From the NCBI GenBank assembly GCA_903877945.1, contig CAIRFY010000632.1, positions 1-8,479 of the forward strand: DNA of 8,479 nt, given 5' to 3'. Origin of the DNA: an uncultured Oscillochloris sp. GTDB lineage: Bacteria; Chloroflexota; Chloroflexia; Chloroflexales; Chloroflexaceae. The notes beneath the pieces were generated by a model. It saw nothing but the letters and a program-made list of their open reading frames with translations, had not been told where the DNA came from and did no database searches. A program made the position numbers and the translations under genes. Shown piece by piece: positions 1 to 6,284 of the stretch (the stretch's first letter is position 1; the number at the start of each line of letters is the position of its first letter).

Positions 1-14
1 GACATGGTTCAGAA

Positions 15-105
15 CAGCTTTACAGTGTGGCGGGGACGCGATGAGGCGAGGATGCGATAGCATCGCCTCGTCGCCTCCTCGCCTCATCGCCACACTGTAA
101 AGCTG
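15..105. repeat. Long nested inverted repeat downstream of the DUF4173 gene
   Basis: The outer arms 15-32 and 88-105 are perfect 18-bp reverse complements. Inside them, 41-52 pairs with 76-87 after a 5-base bulge at 33-37, and a small hairpin (51-55 with 60-64) sits in the centre. The inner arms are built from an octamer (TCGCCTCN, 63-91), with inverted copies at 38-58. The element lies about 30 bases past the stop codon of the minus-strand DUF4173 gene, so it could end or protect that transcript. Neither side has a T-run, so it is not a canonical intrinsic terminator. The structure is directly visible; the function is inferred. Confidence 0.8.
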
Positions 106-130
106 AAACCTGATACCTGATACCTGAAAC
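103..130. repeat. Four-copy heptamer tandem repeat, CTGAWAC
   Basis: Four consecutive 7-bp units (CTGAAAC, CTGATAC, CTGATAC, CTGAAAC) run from the end of the inverted repeat to five bases before the stop codon of the DUF4173 gene. It is short, but the period is exact. It matches the 7-bp period of other arrays in the window while having an unrelated sequence. Confidence 0.75.
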
Positions 131-135
131 CTTTT

Positions 136-1680
136 CTAAGGCGAGATCACCCGCAAGATCGCCGCGTTAGCCTTGCGGCGGCCCAGGTGCCAGCTCTGCC
201 AGCCATTATCTAGGCTGCGTAGCTGCTGCTGCCTGATCGTCATGTGGCGTATCACCTGCTCGCGCTGCGCTGGGTTGAGGATTGGCATGGCGTTGATAAC
301 CGTAGGCACGGCGTCATTTGAGAGCGCGAGCAGATAGCTCAGGTCAACCTCCTCGCTGCCATACCGACCGCTGCCAGAACTGCGGGTCAGGGCGGAGGGG
401 TTGGCCTGATAGCGGGCGATATTCTCGCGGACGATCAGGGCGTCGGGGCTGATGATGTTGAGGATGGTCAGGACGATCAGGGCGGAGATGAATCCGCCGA
501 ACAGGAAGATCTGCGGGCGGGCACTGATCAGGGCGACCACAAAGATCAGCAGTACCACGGCCAGCCAGATCATAAAGCTGTGGGTGTAGAGGCGCAGGCG
601 GGTGAAGCCGTAGGCCAGTTCGTAGAGCCACATGCGCTGGAAGGCCGAGGTCAGGATGCCGAGTACCAGCAGCACCATAGCCGAGTTGGATAGGTTGAAG
701 GCCAGTCGGCGGGCCGCGCTCTCGCGGCGCGTCACCAGGGCCAGGGTGCAGAGCAGGCCGAGGGCCAGACACGCCACGGTGAGCAGTTCGAAGAAGCCGT
801 GCCGAGCGTACTCGGCGTAGGTCATGCCGCTGCGGGTCAGGCTATCGAGCCCGCCGAAGAGGTAGGCACCCTGGATGAACATAAATCCAGCGAAGAGCAG
901 ATCCAGCAACAGCAGCACGGTGATCGCCTCGGTGCTGCCGAGGAAGCGCCAGGCCAGGCCGCTGCGATCCAAACGCTCGGTCTCGCCCTCGGCGGGAAGT
1001 TCGGACATGGCCGGTATGCCCTCGGCCATCGCGATCATCAGGCCGCCCGCCGTGAGCCAGGCGAAGCAGCCGACGATGATCGTGTGGGCGAAGGCTGTCC
1101 AGAAATTGAAGGGCAACTGGAGGCTTAGCACCTGGATCACATAGCTGGCGAAGATGCTGTCGGCGGCGGTGAGCAGACCGGCAAAGATCAGCAGCAGCGG
1201 CGTGGCCAGCATGATCCCGCGAACCACCGGGGCCATGGCGCGCACCTGGTCACCGCCGATCCGTAGCCCCCTGATCTGGGTGAAGGCCAGGATTACCGGG
1301 TGGATGCCGATCTCAAAAAAGGCCAGAAAGGCCCGCTTGATCAGACGGACGGGGGGCAGGCGGTGCAGAGCTTCGCTGCGGAAGCTGACGGCGAGCAGCA
1401 GGAGCAGGCCGATCATGGCGAGCAGGTTGAGGACGACGAGCATCGGCTCATCGCGCACGGCCAGCCAGACCGCGAAACTGAGGGCGGCGACGCCGAGCCA
1501 ACTGTTGGCCGTGCCGGGGCAGCCCTCGGTTTTGCTGACGATGGACAGAGCGAAGAGGCCGAGGGCCACAAAGCATGGCGCGGAGATGCCGATGCTGTGT
1601 CCGTAGAAGAACAAATCTGCGCAGATGCCGAGCAGCAGGGCGGTGCTGAGCAGAATGTGTGGTGCGCGTAGTGTCGCCAT
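136..1680 (-). CDS. DUF4173-family polytopic membrane protein
   Basis: This 514-residue protein of unknown function should sit in the cytoplasmic membrane. It shows roughly ten hydrophobic segments, for example about residues 7-26, 63-75, 81-100, 155-172, 195-217, 250-275, 298-316, 333-346, 368-386 and 391-411. Several features match my recollection of the DUF4173/DUF4153 group: TYAEYARHGFFEL at 287-299, YGFTRLRLYT at 357-366, SPDALIVRENIARYQ at 411-425, DLSYLLALSNDAVP at 446-459, and a C-terminal WQSWHLGRRKA stretch. The ATG at 1680 is preferred because GGAG (1687-1690) lies 6 nt upstream; a TTG at 1692 would add four residues but overlaps that SD. The gene stands alone, with a palindrome and a possible -10 ahead of it and an inverted repeat behind. 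The family is well supported; no biochemical role can be assigned. Confidence 0.85.
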   Translation of the reverse strand: MATLRAPHILLSTALLLGICADLFFYGHSIGISAPCFVALGLFALSIVSKTEGCPGTANSWLGVAALSFAVWLAVRDEPMLVVLNLLAMIGLLLLLAVSFRSEALHRLPPVRLIKRAFLAFFEIGIHPVILAFTQIRGLRIGGDQVRAMAPVVRGIMLATPLLLIFAGLLTAADSIFASYVIQVLSLQLPFNFWTAFAHTIIVGCFAWLTAGGLMIAMAEGIPAMSELPAEGETERLDRSGLAWRFLGSTEAITVLLLLDLLFAGFMFIQGAYLFGGLDSLTRSGMTYAEYARHGFFELLTVACLALGLLCTLALVTRRESAARRLAFNLSNSAMVLLVLGILTSAFQRMWLYELAYGFTRLRLYTHSFMIWLAVVLLIFVVALISARPQIFLFGGFISALIVLTILNIISPDALIVRENIARYQANPSALTRSSGSGRYGSEEVDLSYLLALSNDAVPTVINAMPILNPAQREQVIRHMTIRQQQLRSLDNGWQSWHLGRRKANAAILRVISP

Positions 1681-1710
1681 GGGTGGCTCCAAGTCACAGA
1701 GAAGAAAATA

Positions 1711-1739
1711 CCGCTGCCCTGGTTATACCAGAACAGCGG
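1711..1739. promoter_or_regulatory. 29-bp palindrome overlapping a possible -10, upstream of the DUF4173 gene
   Basis: CCGCTG (1711-1716) pairs with CAGCGG (1734-1739), and CTGGT (1719-1723) pairs with ACCAG (1727-1731). The two arms are separated by symmetric two-base mismatches around a TAT centre. On the minus strand the middle reads TGGTATAAC, an extended -10-like sequence (TATAAC at 1727-1722) about 42 nt ahead of the ATG. No convincing -35 is seen at 17 bp. It may be an operator over a promoter or a hairpin in the 5' leader. The symmetry is visible; the role is inferred. Confidence 0.45.
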
Positions 1740-1792
1740 CATTGATTGCGACCTTCTGTGTGTGGCGGCCCGCGCACTCAGGTGCTTGACAC

Positions 1793-1837
1793 GGAGGTGT
1801 GAGGAGTACTCGATCATGCCTCCCGCCTCACACCTCC
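1793..1837. repeat. 12-bp inverted repeat at the edge of the heptamer array
   Basis: GGAGGTGTGAGG (1793-1804) is the exact reverse complement of 1826-1837, which is the junction of the second and third heptamer units. The loop is 21 bases. The left arm lies outside the tandem array, so a short inverted copy of the repeat was placed next to it. Confidence 0.7.
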
Positions 1838-2028
1838 CGCCTCCCGCCTCCCGCCTCCCGCCTCCCGCCTCCCGCCTCCCGCCTCCCGCCTCACACCTCA
1901 CGCCTCACACCTCACGCCTCACACCTCCCGCCTCCCGCCTCCCGCCTCACGCCTCACGCCTCCCGCCTCACGCCTCCCGCCTCCCGCCTCACGCCTCACG
2001 CCTCACGCCTCACGCCTCACGCCTCACG
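1819..2028. repeat. 30-copy heptamer tandem array (CCTCCCG / CCTCACG / CCTCACA)
   Basis: Thirty uninterrupted 7-bp units fit the pattern CCTCMCR. Variation falls almost only at positions 5 and 7. The six units nearest the acyl-CoA dehydrogenase gene are all CCTCACG, while runs of CCTCCCG dominate at the other end. The array touches the dehydrogenase stop codon (2030-2032) and together with 1681-1818 fills the gap between two minus-strand genes. It resembles the STRR heptamers of cyanobacteria in unit length and location. Open frames through it give only a PPASRLP-type repeat and are not taken as genes. Confidence 0.95.
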
Positions 2029-2029
2029 C

Positions 2030-3205
2030 CTACATCTTCATCTTATACCCGATGTCCTTGAGTAGCTCGCGGGCGATCACATTCTTCTGGATCTCGTTGG
2101 TGCCCTCAAAGATGCGCGTGACGCGGGCGTCGCGGTACATCCGCTCCAGGGGCAATTCGCGTGAGAACCCCATGCCGCCGTGGATCTGGAGAGCCTCGTC
2201 GATCACTTGACTGGCCATTTCGGTACAGTAAAGCTTGACGATACTACTCTCCAGTGTCGCGGGCAACTGGGCATCCACGCGCTTGGCGCAGTCGTAGACA
2301 ATCTGCTCCATCGTGTAGATCTTCACCGCCATCTCGGCCAGTTTGAACTGGATGGCCTGGAAGTCGGCCAGGGCACGACCGAACTGGTGGCGCTCGACGG
2401 CGTACTTACGGCTGAGATCGAACGCCTCTTTGGCCGCGCCCACGCTGCTGCCGCCCAGTCCCACCCGACCAATGTCGAGGGTCTTCATGGCAATCTGGAA
2501 ACCGTGGCCGACACCGTGGACACCGCCGAGGACGTTCTCAGCCGGGATGCGACAATCCTCAAAGAAGAGGCTGGCGGTGTGGGACGCCTTCAGGCCCATC
2601 TTATGCTCGATCTTGCCGACACGGAAGCCGGGGGTATCCTTCTCGACGAGGAAAGCGGTGATGCCGCCGCGCGGCCCCTTATGCTTATCGTTGACAGCGT
2701 GGACGACGATCACATCGGCGAAACTACCGTTGGTGATCCACATTTTCTGGCCGTTGAGTACCCACTCGTCGCCCTGGTGTTCGGCGGTGGTCTGGAGGTG
2801 GGCTGCGTCGGAGCCAGCGTCCGGCTCGGTGAGCGCCCACGCACCGATCATCTGGCCGTGGTTCAGCGCCTTGAGGTAATGCTCCTTCTGGGCCGGGGTG
2901 CCGCCAATAAAGATGCTCATCGCCGCGAGCTGGGCGTGGGCACCGATGATCGTAGCGGTGCTAGCGCACGAGCGGTTTAGCTCCTCCATCAGCACACAGT
3001 AGCCGGTAATGCCCATGTCAAGCCCGCCGTACTTCTCGGGGAAGGGCACGCCCAGCAGTCCGATCTCGCCGGCCTTCTTCAGCACCTCAAAGGGCACCCG
3101 CTCCTCTTCGTCGAGATCGTGGGCAATCGGGCGGATCTCTTTGTCCACAAACTCACGCACGGTCTGGCGCAACATCTTGATCTCGTCGGTGTGCTCGTAC
3201 TCCAT
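2030..3205 (-). CDS. Acyl-CoA dehydrogenase (short/medium-chain type, FAD-dependent)
   Basis: The product is a 391-residue cytoplasmic flavoenzyme that would oxidise an acyl-CoA to the trans-2-enoyl-CoA and pass electrons to electron-transferring flavoprotein. It belongs to fatty-acid or branched-chain amino-acid breakdown. The family signatures are complete: GAWALTEPDAGSD at 121-133 (flavin/substrate region), WITNG at 156-160, and QIHGGMGFSRELPLERMYRDARV-type signature 2 at about 340-361. FEGTNEIQ at 366-373 places the likely catalytic base at Glu367, as in short- and medium-chain enzymes. The length is normal for the family. The ATG at 3205 is chosen because AAGGAGG (3214-3220) lies 8 nt upstream and the family N-terminus begins there; upstream codons to 3307 overlap the promoter. 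Exact chain-length specificity cannot be read from the sequence. The gene has its own promoter and no same-pathway neighbour in the window. Confidence 0.95.
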   Translation of the reverse strand: MEYEHTDEIKMLRQTVREFVDKEIRPIAHDLDEEERVPFEVLKKAGEIGLLGVPFPEKYGGLDMGITGYCVLMEELNRSCASTATIIGAHAQLAAMSIFIGGTPAQKEHYLKALNHGQMIGAWALTEPDAGSDAAHLQTTAEHQGDEWVLNGQKMWITNGSFADVIVVHAVNDKHKGPRGGITAFLVEKDTPGFRVGKIEHKMGLKASHTASLFFEDCRIPAENVLGGVHGVGHGFQIAMKTLDIGRVGLGGSSVGAAKEAFDLSRKYAVERHQFGRALADFQAIQFKLAEMAVKIYTMEQIVYDCAKRVDAQLPATLESSIVKLYCTEMASQVIDEALQIHGGMGFSRELPLERMYRDARVTRIFEGTNEIQKNVIARELLKDIGYKMKM

Positions 3206-3227
3206 CGTCGTGGCCTCCTTGATAGTC

Positions 3228-3255
3228 TTGAGTGTTGAATGCTGCGTGCTAGATG
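3228..3255. repeat. Degenerate heptamer repeat in the dehydrogenase leader
   Basis: On the plus strand four 7-bp steps read TTGAGTG, TTGAATG, CTGCGTG, CTAGATG. The first two differ at one base and the later two are diverged. It lies in the 5' untranslated region between the promoter and the SD. It may be a decayed short tandem repeat; with so few copies chance cannot be excluded. Confidence 0.35.
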
Positions 3256-3265
3256 TAATATTACA
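3254..3265. promoter_or_regulatory. Perfect 12-bp palindrome TGTAATATTACA, possible operator
   Basis: This is a perfect two-fold symmetric AT-rich site in a GC-rich region. It sits 13 bases downstream of the -10 hexamer, around +7 to +19 of the predicted transcript for the acyl-CoA dehydrogenase. That is a typical position for a repressor such as a TetR-type fatty-acid regulator. The sequence does not match a regulator site I can name. Confidence 0.45.
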
Positions 3266-3278
3266 CACTGCGTCATGA

Positions 3279-3307
3279 AGTATAGCAATCGCCTGCTCAG
3301 ATGTCAA
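3279..3307 (-). promoter_or_regulatory. Sigma-70-type promoter of the acyl-CoA dehydrogenase gene
   Basis: On the minus strand TTGACA (3307-3302) and TATACT (3284-3279) are separated by exactly 17 bp. A TGC just before the -10 gives an extended -10. The transcript should start near 3272, leaving a leader of about 67 nt before the ATG at 3205. This is the best promoter match in the window. Confidence 0.75.
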
Positions 3308-3315
3308 AGGGAGGT

Positions 3316-3505
3316 TTCGCCCTATAACAGGGCATGTGTAAAGTCACCCTCCGGCCCTCAGCCCCCCCCCTTTGAACTCACGGGGAGAGGGGAGATTTCG
3401 CACCAGGACGCATCCGACTCCCCCTCTCCCACTCAGGGAGAGGGGGCTGGGGGGTGAGGGCTGCCCGGTGATCACACGACTTTGCACATGCCCTTCGCCC
3501 CATAA
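3316..3505. mobile_element. Candidate MITE-like inverted-repeat element with flanking direct repeats
   Basis: The outer arms 3329-3345 and 3478-3494 are 17-bp inverted repeats with one mismatch. Just outside are near-identical 12-bp direct repeats, TTCGCCCTATAA at 3316-3327 and TTCGCCCCATAA at 3494-3505. The interior carries further inverted sequence: GCCCTCA (3354-3360) with TGAGGGC (3455-3461), C-runs with G-runs, and a perfect 11-bp hairpin at 3420-3430/3436-3446 with loop ACTCA. There is no coding potential, so it would be non-autonomous. The C/G-rich hairpin core resembles dispersed palindromes common in GC-rich genomes. It lies between the end of the MoxR/VWA operon and the dehydrogenase promoter, and the folded form could also end the operon transcript. 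Confidence 0.5.
3420..3446. terminator. 11-bp perfect hairpin in the core of the inverted-repeat element
   Basis: CCCCCTCTCCC (3420-3430) and GGGAGAGGGGG (3436-3446) flank a 5-base loop. It is the most stable small hairpin in the gap after the BatA-like gene, about 110 bases past its stop codon. No T-run follows on the minus strand, so a termination role is only possible. A second copy of the GGGGAGAGGGG motif at 3382-3392 could compete for pairing. Confidence 0.35.
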
Positions 3506-3554
3506 AGGTGCCCGGTGTGCCCCGAACGCCTGGCCCTATGCGCCGAGACGATCA

Positions 3555-5483
3555 TTATCGACGTATAGGCGCAGCCGCCCGCCGCTCGCGCCAGCGTTGG
3601 CGCAGGTAGACCAGCCCGTTACGCTGGTAGACCAGCCACTCGATCACCAGCACAACTAGGGCCGCCAGGGCCAGCCAGCGCCAGACCTCCTGACGCCCGT
3701 CGCGTGTACGGCTGATCGTACTCTGCGCCCCGCTGGTCTGCGGCACAGTCAGGTCGCGCTGCGCGGTGATCGCCGATTCCTTGGGAGCAAAGAGGTTTAC
3801 CGCGTAGCGGTGGGTCGTCTGCACCGCGCCGTCGCGCAGCGCCTCCAACACGTACACCCCCAGTGGGTCGGTGTCCGCGTAGATCGCCTGACCGTCGCGG
3901 ATCTGCACGCCGCCGTCACGTGAGTTGGCTACCGTCCCGTCCGGGCGGGTCACGCGCACCTCGCTGATGCTGGCGTCCACCTGGACAGCCAGGGGCTGGC
4001 CGGGCACGAGCTGCGACGCCTCGGCCCCGCTGCCGGGGGCCAGGTAGTTGATCAGGTTTGAGAGCAGCAGTGGGAAGGCCACTTGCAAAGGCAGATCGGA
4101 ATTGTGCAGGTCAAAGGCCAGCACCGCGATCCGCCGACCATCGCGCTCGCCCACGGCCAGCAGCGGTGCGCCGTCGCTATCCACCACCACCCGCGCCCAA
4201 CTTCCCAGCGTGATCCGTGCCATCTTCAGCACGCTCACCTCGCTCAGGCTCACGTTACGCAGAACGGGGTCATCGCCAACGACCGGGCGCAGACTGGGGA
4301 ACTCAATCTCGCCCGTCACCGAGAAATAGTCAGTGCTACGGATCGGGCCGACGAAGAGCAGGTTGCCAGGGGGCAGGACGGCAGGCGACGGCCCATCAAT
4401 AATCGTCACCGGGATCTGAGTGATCGTCTCAGTGAAGGTCCTCGTCCCGCTGATCGCCTTGGTCACACGGACGCCGGGCAGGAGCGAGAGGCCCGTCTCT
4501 AAAAAGCGGTTGCCGAGGCTGATCAGGCGCACATGCAGGGCGTCGCCCAGGGTACTCACGGCAAAGGCACGGTCATCGAGTGCCAGGGCGTCGGCACCAT
4601 CCAGGCGCGCCTCCACCACCCGCACCTGGGGCGGAATCTGGGCCACAATGCTCTGGCCGTGGGTTGGGTCAGGGGCGAGGCTCAGGTTATAGGCGTTAAA
4701 GATCGCCCCGTCGAGGTAGATGTCGAGGCGGCGGGCGGTAGCAGACGCGCCGTAGTTTGTCACCTGCACAAAGAGGGTCTGCGAGTTCTGGTTAGGCTGG
4801 AGCGAGATCGCACTCACCGCCACATTCTCGGTGGCCCGGCCAATCGGGAAGTAGCTGACGCGGGCTGGTATGCGAATATCGCTGGGGACACTCACGTTGC
4901 CGTCGGAGATAATCGCCACCTCGCTATCCTCTTCGCGGGCGGCCAGGGCCGAAGCCAGGGTGAGGGGCTGGGCGAGATCGCTGCCGCCGCCGTTGCCGAG
5001 TTGGATCGCGTCAATCGCCCGTCGCAGCTCGCGCCGGTCGCTGGTGGCGGCGGCGGGCACCTGCATGCTGCCACCGGCAGCGATAATCGTGGCCCGCCCG
5101 CCGTCGGGCATCTGGTCAATCAGTTGGATGGCCTTGGCCTTAGCAGCCTCCAGGCGCGAGGGCGACTCATCGCTGGCCCCCATACTCGCCGAGTGGTCGA
5201 GGATAATGATCAGGTTGCGCCCGCTGATGCCCTGGGTCTGGAAGAAGGGCCGGGCCAGGGCCAGCACCAGCAGCAGCATCAGCAGGAGTTGGAGCAGCAG
5301 TAGCAGACTGCGACGCAGCTTCTGCCAAGGCGCGTTGGCCTCCACATCGCGCACCATCTTTTGCCAGAGGAAGGTCGAGGAGACCGAGCGCTCCTCGCGG
5401 CGCAGCTTGAGCAGGTACATCGCCACAATGATCGGCCCAACGATGGCGGCAGCGAGCAGGGCCAAGGGGCTGATCAGCGACAT
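3555..5483 (-). CDS. BatA-like membrane protein with von Willebrand factor A domain
   Basis: This 642-residue protein starts with the BatA-type N-terminus: a hydrophobic segment at about 5-25, a basic stretch, FLWQKM at 38-43, and a second hydrophobic segment at about 59-79. The VWA domain follows (about 91-215). Its metal-ion-dependent adhesion site motif is DHSAS (Asp96, Ser98, Ser100), and SDG at 193-195 may be a later metal-site loop. A long, mostly beta-rich region (about 220-595) is followed by a C-terminal membrane helix (about 603-619) and a basic tail. The VWA and central regions are probably extracytoplasmic or membrane-proximal; topology is inferred. The SD GAGGAG (5491-5496) overlaps the stop codon of the Uma2 gene, so translation is probably coupled. 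In related clusters such proteins are thought to be partners of the MoxR ATPase. The exact function is unknown. Confidence 0.9.
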   Translation of the reverse strand: MSLISPLALLAAAIVGPIIVAMYLLKLRREERSVSSTFLWQKMVRDVEANAPWQKLRRSLLLLLQLLLMLLLVLALARPFFQTQGISGRNLIIILDHSASMGASDESPSRLEAAKAKAIQLIDQMPDGGRATIIAAGGSMQVPAAATSDRRELRRAIDAIQLGNGGGSDLAQPLTLASALAAREEDSEVAIISDGNVSVPSDIRIPARVSYFPIGRATENVAVSAISLQPNQNSQTLFVQVTNYGASATARRLDIYLDGAIFNAYNLSLAPDPTHGQSIVAQIPPQVRVVEARLDGADALALDDRAFAVSTLGDALHVRLISLGNRFLETGLSLLPGVRVTKAISGTRTFTETITQIPVTIIDGPSPAVLPPGNLLFVGPIRSTDYFSVTGEIEFPSLRPVVGDDPVLRNVSLSEVSVLKMARITLGSWARVVVDSDGAPLLAVGERDGRRIAVLAFDLHNSDLPLQVAFPLLLSNLINYLAPGSGAEASQLVPGQPLAVQVDASISEVRVTRPDGTVANSRDGGVQIRDGQAIYADTDPLGVYVLEALRDGAVQTTHRYAVNLFAPKESAITAQRDLTVPQTSGAQSTISRTRDGRQEVWRWLALAALVVLVIEWLVYQRNGLVYLRQRWRERRAAAPIRR

Positions 5484-5494
5484 AGGGAGACTCC

Positions 5495-6271
5495 TCAGGC
5501 GTCGGGGTCAATACCGAGTTCGCGTAGACGTGCGGCGAGAGCAGCCGCACGGGCTTCGGCATTGTCGGCGCGCTGGTATTCCTGATCGGCGCGCTGGCGC
5601 TCCTGATCGGCGCGCTGGCGCTCCTGATCGGCGCGCTGGCGCTCCTGATCGGCGCGCTGGCGCTCCTGATCCGCCCGTATAGCTGCATCCGCACGCTGGT
5701 AATCCAGCTCAAGGTAACTGGCAAAAGCAGCCCCATCGGGCCGCAGCACGATCAAATTGCCGCCATTGAGGAGGAGTGTCACATGCGTGCGCGGGCTAAT
5801 CCAGCCCTCAATATCGTCAATTTTCTCAAGATGATCGTCAATTCGCAGGTAGCCAATCAACGTGCCACGATCCGGGTCGTAGATGTAATACTCTTCGACA
5901 CCGTGGCGATCATAAAAGCTGAACTTACGGGTCATCTCGTTCACCGTATTACCGGGCGAAAGGACCTCCCAGACTACCTGCGGGGCGATGTTACCCTCGC
6001 GCCACTGCTGGTACGATCCGCGTTCACCCTTGGGCCGACCAAACACGATCATCACGTCGGGAGCCTGACGAGTACGGGGCTGACCCTCCACTGGATACCA
6101 GAGCAAATCCCCGGCAACAAAGACATTGGCCTTCTCACGGAAGATCGCGTCGAATCCACCCTGGATCGTCACGATCCAGCGGAACTGCCGGGTGTTATCG
6201 GCCATCGGCTTGCCATCGCTTTCAGGATAGACAACCGCCGTAGCGGGATCGGGAGTGGTCATCATGCTCAT
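5495..6271 (-). CDS. Uma2-family (DUF820) PD-(D/E)XK protein with heptad-repeat tail
   Basis: Residues 1 to about 190 of this 258-residue protein match the Uma2/DUF820 fold of predicted restriction-endonuclease-like nucleases. Asp72 in PDVMIV, Glu102 in WEVLSP and Lys116 in TRKFSFY fit the PD...ExK active site, followed by GVEEYYIYDP at 124-133. The tail (about 193-250) is a string of RADQERQ heptads ending in an Ala/Arg/Leu helix, expected to form a coiled coil. GGAG (6278-6281) lies 6 nt ahead of the chosen ATG; two further Met codons follow at 3 and 4. It starts 13 nt after the DUF58 stop and ends 11 nt before the BatA-like start, so it is part of the operon. Uma2 proteins are abundant in Cyanobacteria and Chloroflexota and their real function is unsettled. 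Its presence between two MoxR-cluster genes is unusual. Confidence 0.88.
   Translation of the reverse strand: MSMMTTPDPATAVVYPESDGKPMADNTRQFRWIVTIQGGFDAIFREKANVFVAGDLLWYPVEGQPRTRQAPDVMIVFGRPKGERGSYQQWREGNIAPQVVWEVLSPGNTVNEMTRKFSFYDRHGVEEYYIYDPDRGTLIGYLRIDDHLEKIDDIEGWISPRTHVTLLLNGGNLIVLRPDGAAFASYLELDYQRADAAIRADQERQRADQERQRADQERQRADQERQRADQEYQRADNAEARAAALAARLRELGIDPDA
5565..5669. repeat. Five-copy 21-bp tandem repeat inside the Uma2 gene
   Basis: Five 21-bp units fill 5565-5669. The four units at 5586-5669 are identical; the one at 5565-5585 differs by two bases and encodes Tyr instead of Arg. Each encodes one RADQERQ-type heptad, so copy-number changes keep the reading frame and only lengthen or shorten the coiled coil. 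The identical units suggest recent expansion. Confidence 0.9.
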
Positions 6272-6284
6272 GGGAATCTCCAGA

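Noticed and set aside
1816..2061. Plus-strand ORF of 81 codons with a GAGGAG nine bases upstream, encoding a PPASRLP heptad repeat
   Set aside because: It is the direct translation of the 7-bp tandem array, runs antisense into the dehydrogenase gene end, and has no non-repeat domain. The SD match is part of the inverted repeat edge.
2180..2980. 266-codon plus-strand ORF
   Set aside because: It lies entirely antisense to the acyl-CoA dehydrogenase, whose motifs are unmistakable. Long antisense frames are expected in GC-rich coding DNA.
3206..3307. N-terminal extension of the acyl-CoA dehydrogenase starting at 3307
   Set aside because: It would begin within the -35 hexamer and be translated from the leader. 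The strong SD and family N-terminus both point to 3205.
3468..3475. GTGATCAC as a CRP/FNR-type operator
   Set aside because: It is a single 8-bp palindrome inside the inverted-repeat element, lacks the extended half-site spacing, and has no promoter beside it.
4533..5303. 256-codon plus-strand ORF
   Set aside because: It is antisense to the BatA-like VWA gene, with composition typical of a shadow frame and no motif.
5167..5736. 189-codon minus-strand ORF spanning the Uma2 and VWA junction, with IRSASAP repeats
   Set aside because: It is an alternative frame of the 21-bp repeat and of two well-supported genes.
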